DNA of 64,000 nt from NCBI GenBank assembly GCA_003008705.1, contig PDUO01000006.1, positions 1,311,295 through 1,375,294 on the forward strand, in the 5' to 3' direction. Made by a program: the position numbers and the translations under genes. This document shows positions 1 through 12,899 of the stretch, piece by piece; within the stretch, counting starts at the first letter, position 1; the number at the start of each line of letters is the position of its first letter. Below the pieces are notes generated by a model. That model searched no databases, was not told where the DNA came from, and was given only the letters and a program-made list of their open reading frames with translations. Source of the stretch: Pezicula radicicola. Lineage: Eukaryota > Ascomycota > Leotiomycetes > Helotiales > Dermateaceae.

Positions 1-346
1 GTCAGTTGTTCCTATTTTCCCTATTAGGTGTGTTCTATCTTTCATTATTCCTCTTGAACAGCAGCTTAATTAAAAAGTTCCCTCTAACAAAATTAATCCT
101 ATTTACCTTCTCAAACCACTCCCTATCCCTACTCTAAACCTTAAGGAACCTGAACCGTCCTGGACAATCCGGATCCTGAAAAACATCAAAAGGTAAGCAT
201 TCGTCGTCCTTCGTACATTGGGCCTAAACAGGTCGGTGTACCTCTTTGAACTTCTTAATGTTCTCGGCCGCTACTTGGATTGTGACAACTAATGTTAGTT
301 GCTTTTTGGCTGTCCCAGTAGTAGCCGAATTATCTCTAAAGGCCAT
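1..346 (-). pseudogene. Decayed antibiotic biosynthesis monooxygenase (ABM) domain gene
   Basis: Reading the minus strand from an ATG at 346, the translation is a recognisable ABM (dimeric alpha/beta barrel) domain: a KQLTLVVTIQVAAENIKKF segment, then EVHRPV, CTKDDECLPFDVFQDPDCPG and a RFRFLKV..SRDREWFEKV end. Two in-frame TAG codons (224-226 and 134-136) sit exactly where the family has Trp (HRPVW and VWSxDREW), so both look like TGG to TAG changes. The last part (below about 100) is strongly diverged and AT-rich. ABM proteins are small, often cytosolic oxygenases or stress-related proteins. This copy cannot make a full product. The family call rests on remembered motif patterns, and the frame is continuous across about 90 codons apart from the two stops. 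It could continue past the left edge. Confidence 0.72.
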
Positions 347-1006
347 TATTAAAACCGAGATTTGTTTCTAAGCGGGGTTGGAAGTGTGGGTAGTTATTTT
401 AGGAAAGTAGGTTGATTTGTTGGGATAGAAGAGGATTTAAGAAAAAGATGATTTATTTTAAAAGCTTTGGTATCACTATTTTAATTGGATTTATAATGTA
501 TAGTGGAGTTTTTTAAACTCCGAATCTTATATCCGCAAAAGGGTTATATTCGTAAAATGGGCCTATGAGAGCCGTTTTAGTAGCCTTATACTTTCTTAAA
601 TTACATTGTAATAAAATCAGCTCTAGTAGTAAGGACTATTGCTATGAGCTTGCGTGCGGAAGGGGGATTGTCGAAGGTTAAGGATAAATAAGGTACTAAA
701 AGATTGCCGTCCTATTTCGTAGTTTTAATAAAGGTTCTTTTAGAACTTTTCTATTTTCCTTATTAATTAATATAAGCTTTAGGATATTTAATTATTAATT
801 ATTATTATAATAAAGTATATAATACAAAAGATAAGCCAGCCTAAGCAAAGGCGGCATAGGTTATATAAGTCTAAATATCGAGATTCCGGTGGTATAACAT
901 CGTAACCAGCGATGACTTGAAGTACATTTAAAATGCCCTGTTTAAAATCAAGTCCCAAAACTATCTATCTATTCAAGAACCAATACCAAATCTGCTGCAC
1001 AAATAC
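347..1006. other. AT-rich intergenic DNA
   Basis: This is the space between the ABM relic and the 3' end of the transporter gene. It is strongly AT-rich, with TA-dense runs near 760-830. I see no open frame with recognisable coding character. Confidence 0.6.
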
Positions 1007-3223
1007 CTAAACCTCCTTCTCAATAACCACACTCTTCTCAACAGTAGCCTCAACCTTATCATCCATCAACTCCTCCACCCCCCTCAAACACCACACCGCC
1101 CCAATAGCAAGTACAACCAAAGGAATAATACTAGCCCACGCCAATCTATAAGCCCTCGTATAAACCCAATGACTAGCATCAACACTAGCCCCCAAAATAC
1201 TCTCATTAATACCCGGTACTAACTCCAACGCAGTAGTATTTCCAGCGGTTAACCCTGATAGTAAAGCTCCTATGGAGGTTGGAGGTAATCCGGCTGAGAT
1301 GGCGGCTTTAGAGATTGATGGTACGTAGGATGAGCTAAGTTTATTGTTGATTATTACGTTTAGGACTGCGGATCCGAAGGCTCCTCCTATTGCGCGGGCG
1401 GAGAAGGCAAGGCCTGTTGCGGTACTGAGCAGGGCATGCGGGGCTGTGAATTGGATTAGGGCGACGAGAAGGGTTAGGGGTCCGGCTTGTCCGATTCCCG
1501 CTTTATGGATTGTTAGTAAAAGAGTTGATTTGAGTTGAGTTGAGGGAAAGACTTACAGATTACGTTGAAGCCGATTTGGGCGTGGTTCATGGTTGGTTTT
1601 ATGGTTGCATAGCAGATTGATCTAGGGAGGGGGTTTGAGGTTAGCTACTTGAATATAGATGCATATAGAAGTGGCGATATAGCTTACACTACGAGGAAGA
1701 GGACAAACGTGACAATCAAGGGAGACTTGAGATCTTTATAGACAGTTGCGTACCATCTAATTCTGTTAGTATGGAGCCTTTTTGTTCTTCAATGCTAGGT
1801 AGACTTGAGCTAGAAACTTACGTGATAGGAATAGAAGCAAAGATATTAACTAAGTTGAAACTAAGTTGTCGAACCGAGATCCTCCAAGAATTGGTCTCGA
1901 ATCCAAGATTCAACACAATCTGTGGAGTAACACTGTTCACAGCACTATAGAAGATCCATCTAGAATAAACCACATAGTTAGTTGAATTCCATACAATATG
2001 AAGATGGTCATGTAGGTATCTTACCCTTCAACAGCAAAGGCAAAAACCGAAAGAGCAAAATTCGGACTTCCTCTGAAAAAAGCATGAGAAACAAGACCAT
2101 CATCACGTCCCTTCCACTCATAAACACAAAACAAAACCAATAATCCACATCCTAATCCCAGTGGAACAGCAACATGTAAATTATTCCACTTATATGATCC
2201 ACCAGCCCAATCTAATGCCAAAAGCATAAGAGAAGCACTACTCATAAAGAGAAAAGAACCAATTGGATCACACTCCCAGATAATTGCACTGAGTGATTTT
2301 GAAGGTCGTGTGGTTTTGAGAGGGTGATAGAAGAAGAGGAGTCCGAGGGATGTTGTGAGGTGGAATGCTGCTTGGATCCAGAAGACGTCTCTCCAACCGC
2401 TGGCATTTACATTTGTGACACCACCAGCACCAAGAACACCGATTCTAAAATTTTCAAAAATTTAGTTAATATCTCAAAACACTGAAAAAGTTGATGTGAT
2501 ATCACTTACAATCCACCCAGAGAACCAGCAACAAAAGCAAATCCATTACCAAGAGCTCTATACTTCATAGGTAAAACTTCAACAGGAATAGCTTGTACGA
2601 TTCCAATTGTACTTAGTGTTATACCAATAAGTATTCCGCCGACGATCAAGACGGTCATGTTTTGAGCTCGTGCTGATATCACGGCTCCTGCGAATGCGAG
2701 GAGTGGTGGTATTGAAGCGAGATATTTGCGGTCGAGGACATCGGAGAGACGACCAATGATGGGTGATAGTGTTGCTTGCACGAGTAATGGTCCCTGTATT
2801 TTGATTAGATTTTGAGAGGAAGGTGAAAGAGGAGGTGGTTATGTGCGAAAAGGAAAGAATACCTGGATTACCCATCCTGCTATTGCTGGTTCACCTAGAT
2901 CACGGATTATGAAGGCGATGATACTTCCTGCTGCTACTACGACGTAGACTTGTGCCATAATACTATTTAAATTTCAGCTCCTATTATTGTTGATACTCGT
3001 TTGAATGAATGGGTATGAGAAGGGTCTTTTGTACTCACGCGAAGCAGGTCACAAATACAACGACCCATGATCTCCAGCTTAGGGTCACGTGCACACCATC
3101 TCCAGCAAAAGCTCCATACGAGGTTTCGAAATCCTTAGTTGGAGGTGATGGGTTGGATTTGGTATGAGGGACTTCGATGGACTGCGAAGACTGTTGGATC
3201 TCATCTACCTCAGGAGCAGCCAT
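1007..3223 (-). CDS. MFS transporter, TRI12-type efflux pump
   Basis: This is a multi-exon (about seven exons) transporter of the major facilitator superfamily, fungal TRI12/siderophore-type DHA group. The ATG at 3223 opens a hydrophilic N-terminus and the first membrane segment (RSWVVVFVTCFA). Splicing joins it to IMAQVYVVVAAGSIIAF and then to the RLSDVLDRKYL loop, which matches the MFS G-x-L-(S/A)-D-x-x-x-R/K loop between TM2 and TM3. Later exons carry GWRDVFWIQAAFHLTTSLG and, near the C-terminus, IQFTAPHALLSTATGLAFSA followed by RAIGGAFGSAV, a stretch typical of TRI12 proteins. Junctions that I traced keep frame, and I found no in-frame stops, so it is probably functional at the plasma membrane. 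Substrate is unknown. Family members export trichothecenes, other toxins or siderophores. Exact splice sites for the middle exons were not all fixed. Confidence 0.85.
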
Positions 3224-4459
3224 GACTACTCCAGTCTCGAAGTAATCCGAGTGGGGAAGTTGGTATAGTTTTCGAAAGACTTGATTAGTTTGACGGAGAT
3301 AACAAATGAATTCTTGTCTAAGATCTGAAAGATCTGAAAGAGAGACAAAATGATTGAATGAAGGAAAAGGTCGGTGGTTGTGCTTCTTGGAGGTCTTCTA
3401 GAAGGGTTCTAGAGGGAGGTCATATAATGCCTGTTTCTCGTGCAGCATCGTCTGCAACTAGCGCAAATTGGTCTTGGCAACCGTCAGACTTCGTTTGGTT
3501 AGAAACCTTGAATCTGTATCCTTGGTTCAAAGATACTGCATTCTTTGGACTAGGTTACCGCTGGGTCGCGCTGCTACAGTACATACTTCTCAATGGGTAA
3601 TTCCCGCGATAACTACTCAGCGAACTTACTTGGGGACCATGCTGATACAAACTACAGTCGGTATTTTCGAGAACATCTGATTTTGCGTTAGCGGAGAAAT
3701 AACAAATTAAAGATAGGAAGGTGAAGGTGAGTCTAGGCAAATACCACTGGACCCTAGAATTGGGGAAATTCGAAGCTATGCCTCCAATTGAACATTCCGT
3801 CGTATGCACCTACCTTATCGGATACATTGGCATTACTCTGCTGCATAGTCAAACCTGAATAATAAAATTATGTTTTATTGGGTGCAAGGGCGGGAGTCTC
3901 AGGCTCCGCTTCCCCGGATACTTCCTTGAAAGTTGTTACTCAAACTTGATAAGTTTCCCCGATAATTGGCGCAGAAGACCCGGGACGCAAACCTTATATT
4001 TGACAAGGCCGGGGGTTGGTCCGACAAGACAACTTAGCCTCTTGGCTTTCCAGGTTGGTGGTTCGTCTTGGGAGGGAAAAGATTTGGTAAATGACAGAAC
4101 TCAAATTGAATAGCTCTTTTCTGTTGTAGACGAAAGTAATACTTACCATTGGTATAGTAGTTATATTATCCTCATTTCAAAGGTTGTTGCTATCGATGTG
4201 GAAATTGAGAAGTGGTGGTTGAAATATACTTTGGGAATTTTCAGCTCGCTTAGTCTCGCATAATTGAATTTGGAAGGCCGCAGCGTTAGCTGCTTGGATT
4301 ATACACGAGCCAATGAAATGAGAATACACTCCAGCTTCTCTACTTCAAACTAGCTACGAGGAAGACCTCTAAGAAAGCACTTAGTTACTATTATACACAA
4401 AAACGAAAAACTCTCTGACACAATGATATTGAACCACGGTATAGACAAATAAGCGAGAA
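3224..4459. other. Intergenic region, probable transporter promoter
   Basis: This lies between two minus-strand genes, so it should hold the promoter of the TRI12-type transporter and the 3' region of the membrane-protein gene. Two short frames near 3358-3680 overlap each other and have no family resemblance. I see no gene here. Confidence 0.5.
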
Positions 4460-5946
4460 TCATAGAGCTGTAACTGTGTGCTGCCCTCTTGGTAAAGTCT
4501 TCACAGACGATCCAGACTCAAGATAGGATTCCTCAACCGAAAACTGTACCTCCAACTCAATCCCATCTTTCTGTGGCATTATTCTATCCTCACTGCCCGT
4601 ATCATTATCCGACGCAGCTCCCTTTACAGAATAGTGATGATTGTTCGTTTTTCTGGTTCCGCTAAAGCTAGGACGGCTTCCCCTCTCGTTATCCCCAAGT
4701 GGCATCATCTGGTGTCCGAATTTCGATCCAAAGGCATTGTGACTACTAGTGCTTCCTTTAGTTCGCTCACGCACAGCTCCTGTTAAGAGAGGTTTCATCG
4801 CTAAAAGCAAGACCTGTTAGCACTTTACTTCCGCCAGAAAAACAACGATTGATATTACCTGGAACCGAAGCGCAGATAATGGCAATACTGATTTCGATCA
4901 TAGACCAGATATTGATAGGAACGCCGTCGTAGAATGGATCATCGGAATCTGTAAAGACTCGAATTGTGTACAAGCGAATCATGCTCGAGATACAGGATAT
5001 AGAACCGAAGCCGAAGACAATAAGTAAAACTATCTTATCCCTTGTAGGCCTTTTGATATTCCAAAGGGTTTTGACTGGGAGTGCCAGCACCCAGACATCT
5101 GCGACGATGTTGAATACAGCAGCAACTAAATGGCTGTTAGCAGTTGTCAATATTTTCGGTTACAAAGTAGTACTACCTACAATAAAAGTAGACTTCTGTA
5201 TTGATGCATTTTCCATTCACTTTGCCAGTAATATCCCAAATCTTCTCTATTGGACTGCATTGAAAGACGGCGACAAACTGGCTTATTATATAGAAGGCTC
5301 CGATGACACCAATACTCCCCAAAGTGATGTTGCGAAGGCCATGATCCACCGTCGCTTTTAAAGTCAGCTTGAAGCCAAACTAGGATACGATCTACATGGT
5401 CGATTGCCGACTCACCTAATCTTAAGTAAAAACATAAAATCGAGATCTTGATCGCGGTGATGACGGTATTGTAGGTTAATTGAATTGCGAAAATTATCTA
5501 TGCAAGATTAGCTCTTGTACTCGTGTTCGCTGCTGCTTTGTAGTCTCCAAAGTATACCTTTAGAAGTATAATCATATCAGCTAAGGAGTCGTCGGAAGTG
5601 TGAAGGCCCATTCCAAATCTTATTCCATATCCTATCTCAAAGAGATAACCGCCTGTGAAGATCTAGTCAAGTTAGTGATATTCGAGACTCGAAAGAAGAT
5701 GTAAGCGGAGGGGGTTTCCTACCAAAGCAACGACAATAAGGTGGTCATCCCATCCTAATTTTCTAATCATAAATCTCGATACAATTCGAAGAATGACTGC
5801 CACCGCTACGATTAAACAAACAAATATTCAGCATGTCTTTCCAAGGAGAGGATCAGCGGTCGCAGCAACATACCTGCCAACACCGTTGTCAACACAGAAA
5901 CCACGAGTAGCCCTTTCTGCCGACCTGTGTCAGTTGACATCGACAT
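4460..5946 (-). CDS. Rhodopsin-domain integral membrane protein (SAT4 family)
   Basis: This is a multi-exon gene for a seven-TM fungal rhodopsin-domain protein (the SAT4/PTH11-like membrane group, without a visible CFEM domain). The ATG at 5946 begins MSMSTDTGRQKG and a first TM. The following exons give RIVSRFMIRKLGWDDHLIVV (the conserved R-x(n)-GWDD motif after TM2), IFTGGYLFEIGYG, AIKISILCFYLRL, the FQCSPIEKIWD loop motif, then VADVWVLALPVKTLWNIKRP and the last TM (IWSMIEISIAIICASVPG). A Ser/Gly-rich cytoplasmic tail follows. All traced exon joins are in frame. These proteins sit in the plasma membrane and some act as sensors. No ligand can be inferred. A related gene is present at 52.1-53.7 kb. 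Confidence 0.8.
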
Positions 5947-7769
5947 CTCAGTAAAAGATCAGCAGTTATCAACAACATGGGAAGAGCGATGATCTCTGAG
6001 ATCTTAAAGTCTCTCAGACCATCTAGAGGCCCATTATCGAACATATATCTCCCACTCTAGATCTTGGGGGTCGAGTAAGAAGCTAGGCACAAGGCCAAAA
6101 ATAGTGCAAGCATTCGAACTTACCAATTAAACTTTGGTGGAAAACCTGTTAAGGGAACTACTCACCCAAGGGGCTATCTCTCCGTTGTCCTGCGCCTATG
6201 TGGGGCAATAGTGTTAGAGAAATCTGGGAAAGGCGTCCAATAAGCGAGGGGCCGCCAAACCCCCAAGCCTTGGGAGCGAGCTAGAGTTAGAGTTTACCAG
6301 GACCTGGATTGCGGTTGCATACTGTAAATTTTAAGTTTCGGTGCGCTCCTGTTGACTAAAAGTTGCGGTGTCAGTACTGCATACATGTTCCATCACTGTA
6401 AACTGCACAGCCTTGCTTCTTGTACCATCTACAATCCTCTCAACTACTAACTCCTACAAGTTCTATACACAAGGTAGTATTTTATTTATGACATATGTAG
6501 CTTTGATATCAGTATGAAATACTATTCACAATCCAATATTTTGATGTCGTCTACGCAATACAACGATAACTGAGTCGAGTTAACAATATTGCTTCCCCCT
6601 ATATGATAAACTTTAGCTACCTCTTTCCCCTCGAGTGCTCAAAGCAGGATAGGCGTACCAAGCCGGAACCCGCTTCTGTACTAATTGTTATGGGCAATTT
6701 CCCGGATTGAAGCGTCCCGAGTGACGAAAGCCACAACAAAGAAATCGGTCTTCGTCAGCCATTTCCTAACGTCCCAAAGAACGAAAACCCAAACTCAGTC
6801 CCCTACCGACATGTTGGAAAAGACGAAATTACCTCAAGGCTGACAAACAAGGAACATTCCTTCTGTATGAAAGAATAGTAATTCAGACGACCAATGTGCC
6901 TCAGAGTCATTTCATCTGATATAGGATACCCACGGTTCTGATCACCAGTCGCGATCGACTTCCCCAGCATATTCAGAACCCCAAGCTTTCCGAGTCAATT
7001 TCTATCGTGAAACTTAATATCGTCTCATCTTAGTATGGGGTAAATATCAACCATGGGACGCCTCTTACGGGAAATACCCAGGTTGAAAAAATCACCCAAT
7101 GTTGACTTTGAAAACTTTCTAGGAATCTAGTTCAAGCAGACTAGGCTGTAAGGAAATAGTTGTTGCAGAGAACGATGTAACGTTGTGACTTTTGTGTTAG
7201 GAAGGTCCGAAACAAATATTTGTTACATCTTCTTTCCAATTGAGAAGTTATTGGTATCTATGTGCTGTGCCTCTCTAGGTTGGTTCTAGTCCAGGGGTTA
7301 TTGCATCGGTTATTCTTCGCGAGTACGAGTCAGACCACTAGCCCGAGGAACTAGTAGCGAAACGTGGAGACAGGAGGGAATAGCCAAAAACATCTCTGAA
7401 GGCATTAAGGCAAGTGAAGATAAATATTAGGATGTTATAACATAAGTCTACAAAGGCACTTTCTTAGCACAGCTGTATAGTTCCAAGACAATATTCGAGT
7501 TACATTACTTACAAGGCAGCGGAAAGGTAAGCAACACAGTTGATACCCGTCTTCATTTCAGCACAAAAAGTGTTCCCTAGGAAACTTGAGCTATAAAGTA
7601 TTAATGAAACTTCTAATAAAGTTACACAAAAAGGCTGCCCGATTAGTGTCATGAACATACGAGTGATTTTGCTGTCATGTACCATAGTTACCAGACCATG
7701 GTAATGGTACAAAGGGGCAGCAGTCACCTTGCAAGATCAAGAAATCGTAAACAATGGTGAGATTAATTA
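5947..7769. other. Gene-poor spacer upstream of the membrane-protein gene
   Basis: This holds the promoter side of the rhodopsin-domain gene and then about 1.5 kb without coding character. The short frame at 7509-7727 has no family resemblance and ends at the edge of an inverted-repeat element. Confidence 0.5.
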
Positions 7770-8217
7770 CAGTAGGTGGATAAAAGTCTATCTGGTAGCT
7801 GATTTTACACTAAAACTTACCTCCTATATCTATGTATATAACTTAAACTTAGGCTATAACAATATCTAAAAATCTAGCTAGTAAGTCTTTTTAGTATTTC
7901 AAGTAGACTTTTCTATATTAAAATTATAAGCTACTAGGATTTACTAATAGTAATTAGACATAGGAGTATATAATTTACTAGTTTTATACTAAAATTTACT
8001 TAAAAAACTACTATTTTTAATTTTTTTTCTTATTTCTTATATATACTATTAGATATAATTAAATATAATATAGAAAAGTCTACTTTAAATACTAAAAATA
8101 CTTACTAGTTTAATTTTTAGATATACTTATAGCCTAAGTTAAAGTTATATAAGTAGATGTACTAGGAGTTTTTTAGTATAAAATAGGGGTAGGTGATAGA
8201 CTTATGTCCACCTACTG
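7770..8217. mobile_element. MITE family A, copy 1 (TA-flanked inverted repeat)
   Basis: This is a 448-bp, very AT-rich element with terminal inverted repeats. The left end reads CAGTAGGTGGATAAAAGTCT; the right end, reverse-complemented, reads CAGTAGGTGGACATAAGTCT. The inverted similarity continues inward in degenerate form. Both ends abut TA (7768-7769 and 8218-8219), as expected for a Tc1/mariner-type target duplication. There is no coding capacity. A second copy lies at 51159-51837. The AT bias and the divergence between arms suggest an old or RIP-mutated insertion. Confidence 0.82.
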
Positions 8218-8219
8218 TA

Positions 8220-8877
8220 TATACTACTCCCAAGTTAAAAGTAAGTGACACTGGAAGTGTGCTGTTGTATGGACTTGGGTTCTTGACTGACGAGTAATAC
8301 AGATTTCCTTAAGAAATAATTCTGCACTAATGCTTCGTCTGGATACTAGAGAGGATTCATGAATTGAGGTGAATGTAGACACCAAACTTAACAATCCGAC
8401 AGCATTATATTTAGTTGCGACTAAGTTTAAATGACGACAAACAGTTATGAATTTGCTCCCCCACTTCCTTCTCAGTTTGCAGACAAGTAGTGAACAAAGA
8501 TCCCAGCTAAGAGTCGTGTGTGGTTGCAGTTTTTAAAGTGACTTGCCACAGTTTGTGGCAGCTGACTGGATTGTAAACTAGCTGTCGGGCGCATCTTGGC
8601 TATTTTCTTCTTGTGGTTTGGAATGTTTATGCACAGTTAATATGATAGTAACCATGCAATCCAAAGTTTCTCTGTAACTCCTAGGTCACATTAGCTTTGA
8701 GTGATAGTCTTCCTTTACATACTGTCCAAAAGAGTCCAAAAAGATTTCCAAACAGAGAAAGGAGTAGAATTTATAAAACGAGTAGAATAAAGCTGTCCAT
8801 TCATAAATGCACCTTCCACCGATCCAAGCATCAGTCTATTCAAAATTTCCTTGGGAATCCAGCGCCACCTTTGCTTC
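8220..8877. other. Intergenic region
   Basis: This lies between MITE A and the 3' end of the CocE hydrolase. No supported gene or repeat is visible. Confidence 0.5.
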
Positions 8878-11364
8878 CTACTCAGTCTTGAGAGGGATAA
8901 CAGGTAAACTCAGAACACTCTCATATTGTCCTCCTGTATGAATTATATGCCGTCCAACATTCTCATCTTCTGGCTCTGTAAGTCTACACATTTCTGTTTC
9001 AGGATGTGACATATCATGACCACTACCAAGAGTATATTGTTAGCTTGTACAATCACTGAGCATCAAACAAAATTACAAAACTTAGGACAACACCAATGAA
9101 ATTCTAGAGAAAATGAAGGAATATAGAGCCAGGATGTACGAGAACCAAAACTCTCCTTTAAGAAATTGATAGAAAAAACAACAACAGAAGTAGCCGAAAT
9201 AAAGAGATTCACAAACCTAATCCTTAACATAATCCCCTCCCCCTCCACAAACACCATACCGATCGGCCAAATCGGGATCTCCAACGCAACAACAGTCCCC
9301 CTCTCAACAACCTTCTGTTCTCGATGCGTATAAAACAAATCATTTGCATCCACTCCCTCTCTACCTTCCCTAACCAACGAGCAAGCATGAGAGGCCCTCA
9401 GAAATCCCTGCGGACCTAAAGTCTTCGCAACATTTAAGTTGGGTACTTGATCACAAGGGACTGGACATGGATAATTTAGATGTTCGAGTGGAACTTTTGT
9501 GACAGAGATCTTGCGGATTTGAATGCAGAGATCTATTTCTGAGTGAGAGGGACAGGAGACGTAAACTTTTAGTTTGGAGTACCCAGCTAGTTCGGTGGGG
9601 GTGGGAAAGTGGAGCGTGAAATCCTGGGTTTGGTATGGTTATTCTTGTTGAGCTGGAGAGGATGAGAAAATAGGATCAGGATTTAAGATGGAACTTACTA
9701 GTGAGTCATTTAAACTGTGCGCTTCATATGAATCTTGAGCTTCTGTGGCCACTGGTGATGAGTTTAGTGTCTTATTCGAAACATCAAGGTAATATTTTCG
9801 TGTCTCTTGTCGAGCGAGAGGATACTCGTTCTCGGGCCTTTCGATGACGGTTTTGGCGGGGCTTCCTTCGAAACCTAGTAAGGAGAGTCGGACCGATGGT
9901 GTGCTTTCTTCCCAGCCGTTTTGAATGTTTTTGCAGTAGCGGTCGAAATAGCGTTGGAGCTCGTCGTTTATTTCGGGGCGGTAGAGATCATGCCCTATGG
10001 CATAATTGATTAGTGGTGTGTCTTGGGAAGAGAGAGGATTATGTGGGCCGTATGTTACATTCTTGATATGGGTGTACTCGAAGCCACTTTTGCCTTGTCT
10101 TGGCTACTTGAAAGGTGTGAAATGAGCCGTGGGTATGTAGCATACTCCTGAATACTTGTCAGTCAAGGATAGGTGATAAAAGCCAAATAGGTTGAATATG
10201 AGCTGGCCTTGGCTTACGAGTAAGAAGCAAGCAGATAAAGTGGAATATTGTCAATATTCTCCACTGCAATTCTCTTCGATTCCCAATAGTCGTCATAAAG
10301 TGGTCTTTTCTGGAGCATGGGAGTGATATCTTCTCTATGCCCAGGACCTATGATCCACCAATTTGTGTCAACTTAGATACTTTCTGAGGGCAAAATAAAA
10401 TTGGAGAATCGTTACTTACCAGCAAAGCCACCACCGATCATATTGTGGAAACTAGGAATGTGTGGTCTACCCCCGCGAGCCAGTAATTCTCGATAGGGAT
10501 CAATTATTCCTTCCCATGGTGCCAGTGCTTTCAGAGCAGGATGAGATAAGCGAGAAGCAAAATTCAACTGCGCAATTGCTAGCCAGGAGTTACCACTGTA
10601 AATAATTTTAGCTCCTGCTTCCTCTTAACCCAACAAAACAGATGCAAAAGAAGTGTTCGAGGGAGTGAAACTCACGCCATCGCAACAGAACCAGAGCACC
10701 AAGGTTGTTCAGTGAGCCAAGTGATCACATCGTATATATCTTCAGCTTCCTAAAGGTCAGGCCTGTTAGTTAATTCTTACACAACATGCAACAGGAAGAA
10801 GAAATAAACTTACCTGCAGACCCCAAAAAGCAATATCCCCCTCCGACTTCCCCGCACCCCTCGCATCAATATTCAAGATAGCATAACCACGCTCGCACCA
10901 CTCGGCCGGATCAGGAGCTTCAAATTTTTCATACCCAGAAGTTCTATCCTTAGCAATACCAGCACGGAAAGGAGCCATGAAATCATAATTCTGCGGACCT
11001 AGTATTTCTCTCAGAAAAAAGCAGTTCCCATTTAAGAAGTCAAATAGTGGCAAAAAGACATACCGGTACCACTCTTTCCATAAGGACTCCAAGGAATAAT
11101 AACAGGTATTTTCTCACTATCTGAGGATATTGGACGAAAGACATCGGCGTAGAGTTTAATGCCATCTCGAACTGTGATTTCTACATCACGATCGTAGATT
11201 ACATCAATTGGAAAAGCTCTGAATCCTGGTTCTTTGATATGACCTTTTTCGAGGACTGTTTTCCCGGGTTGGAAACCGTTGTAGTTGAAGATGGGATGTG
11301 TTTCGACAGGGAGCAATTTGGTGTAGACGATATCGGGGAAAGAACTGGCTTTTACGTTTGTCAT
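8878..11364 (-). CDS. CocE/NonD-type serine hydrolase (Xaa-Pro dipeptidyl-peptidase-like, S15)
   Basis: This is a multi-exon gene for an alpha/beta-hydrolase of the CocE/NonD family, often annotated X-Pro dipeptidyl-peptidase or acyl esterase. The ATG at 11364 starts MTNVKASSFPDIVYTK. The early core carries DGIKLYADVFRP and VIIPWSPYGKSG. Next come NIDARGAGKSEGDI and the nucleophile elbow AGNSWLAIAQ with Ser. Downstream are WLRVHPYQEWHDLY (restored across an intron of about 60 bp near 10.0-10.1 kb), YFDRYCKNIQNGWEE and the jelly-roll C-domain ending GHDMSHPETE and a VLSLPVIP tail. The reading frame that runs on from 9237 to 9063 is intron read-through: splicing to 9029 restores the GHDMSHPE motif and moves the stop to 8878-8880. 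No in-frame stops are seen in the traced exons. The protein is likely cytosolic or secreted, but no clear signal peptide is seen. Its substrate is unknown. Confidence 0.82.
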
Positions 11365-12071
11365 ATTGGGTAAGTTTTGGAAACAGATAATAAGCTTTAG
11401 GAAGTGAGAGATTGAGTTTTGGAATGAAGTAATTCAGTTCTTGAGAAACTTGAGTTCTATGTAGGTTAAGGAGATGCTACTGATGTGGGGATCCATGGTG
11501 CGGGGGACGGCGTAAGGGCGGGTATGGCGGATTTTGAGGTGGGGATGTGGGGATTTGCTCGGCATTCGGACCTCTTGACCAATTGTATAAACCTATTGCA
11601 TTGAAACGGATATTTCGAAAACACGAAAGCGGGGTTCTTGTAGTTGTAGAAGTACTATAGTGCCGGCAGTTGCGTACTTAGCCGAGCTTCGAATTTTACC
11701 TCGCTAAAGGAGTTCATGAGTGAGTCTATCTTCGAGGGACCTAAGTATGACAAATGCATGTAACTAGATTATATGATTGTTGTTTACTATATCGGGAGAA
11801 TTCTAGGAAATTCATACGTAGTACCTCCTGTTTTTGATTTCGCTGAAGCTAGTTGTTGTAATTTTTTGAAGGGGAAATGATTGGTTCAAAGCTTGGAAGC
11901 AATAACATAGCACATCGTATTTAGTAGTAAAAAGCCTAATTCCGCTAAGAAGCAGTGACTACATATAAATTACATCATCTACTAGTACAACTCCCGGAGT
12001 TCCTGCAAAGTGGAGGTTGGTATAAACTCAAGTGTCACTTACTAGTAGGAAGCTCTATATCCTCGCAAATA
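11365..12071. other. Promoter region of the CocE gene and spacer
   Basis: This is upstream of the CocE start codon. I see no coding segment and no clear TATA element that I would defend. Confidence 0.4.
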
Positions 12072-12185
12072 CCCTACGAATTGGTTCATAAGAGGTTATT
12101 TTAATTAGGACAAGTGAGTGACCTAAGCTAAATTAATCAAATCAAGTAAGTTACTCGAATCAAGTAAATTACCCAGCAACCCCTA
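12072..12185. mobile_element. MITE family E, truncated copy 3
   Basis: This begins with CCTACGAATTGGTTCATAAG, a diverged form of the family E terminus seen at 38369 and 46844. It continues into the same interior of degenerate 17-18 bp units (GTAAGTTACTCGAATCAAGT type). The opposite terminal repeat is not present, so the element is truncated at its right side. Confidence 0.6.
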
Positions 12186-12899
12186 GAAGCTTCTAATACC
12201 ATTCAAGTTAACTACGGAAGTAGAGAAGAGACTTTGAAGCCTGTTTCTTTTTGTATCCCAGTCTTACAAATTAACACATGGTAGACTTTGTTTAGATAGG
12301 TCTTAAGAAAATTTTAAGAAGATTCACAGTGAATAGTTTATAGTGTTGTGATAGATATTAAGAGGGTGTAGTGACAACGAGACAGCTGGTGACAAGTAAA
12401 ATAAGCGAAAGGATTGCTTAGATGAGCTGATTTTATTAAATTCGTTGATTTTAATCAGATACTAAGTGTAACTATAAGTGAATAAATATCAGCAGGTATA
12501 GCTTTTGTTTTCTTCTTAGCATAGGTATAGAGAGGAGAGGGAATAAGTCAGTTGCCAGAGTTATGATTACTGAGAGGATTGTTTGTGTGTTTGTGTAGAT
12601 AAGAAAGTTTAGACTTCAGGTCAGAGAGCTTGTTGGTGCACCAAGGCAGATGATCTTAATTAATTAAAAATATTAGGGTTACATAATCGTAGTTTCAAGT
12701 TTGACAATATTAAGTGTTGTACACATTGATTTGGGTATCAATATCATTAAATTCCTCTAACTATGTTTTGAAGATGTTTTGAAGTCGAGACCATCAGGTA
12801 ACACCAAAGCTCTGTCGTTTCCCTAACGGGTCCAAAAAAAAAACGCCAAACACAATGCTTAAAATTATTTTCACTGTCCTCCATCCACGGTGAATTAAC
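12186..12899. other. Spacer with no recognised gene
   Basis: This is AT-rich spacer 3' of the PAP2 phosphatase gene. No coding region or clear repeat is seen. Confidence 0.45.

Noticed and set aside
3358..3680. Two overlapping short plus-strand frames
   Set aside because: They overlap in different frames, are not conserved-looking, and lie in the probable transporter promoter.
9063..9377. Alternative C-terminus of the CocE hydrolase ending at 9063
   Set aside because: Splicing to 9029 restores the conserved GHDMSHPE and LPVIP motifs, so the 9063 end is intron read-through.
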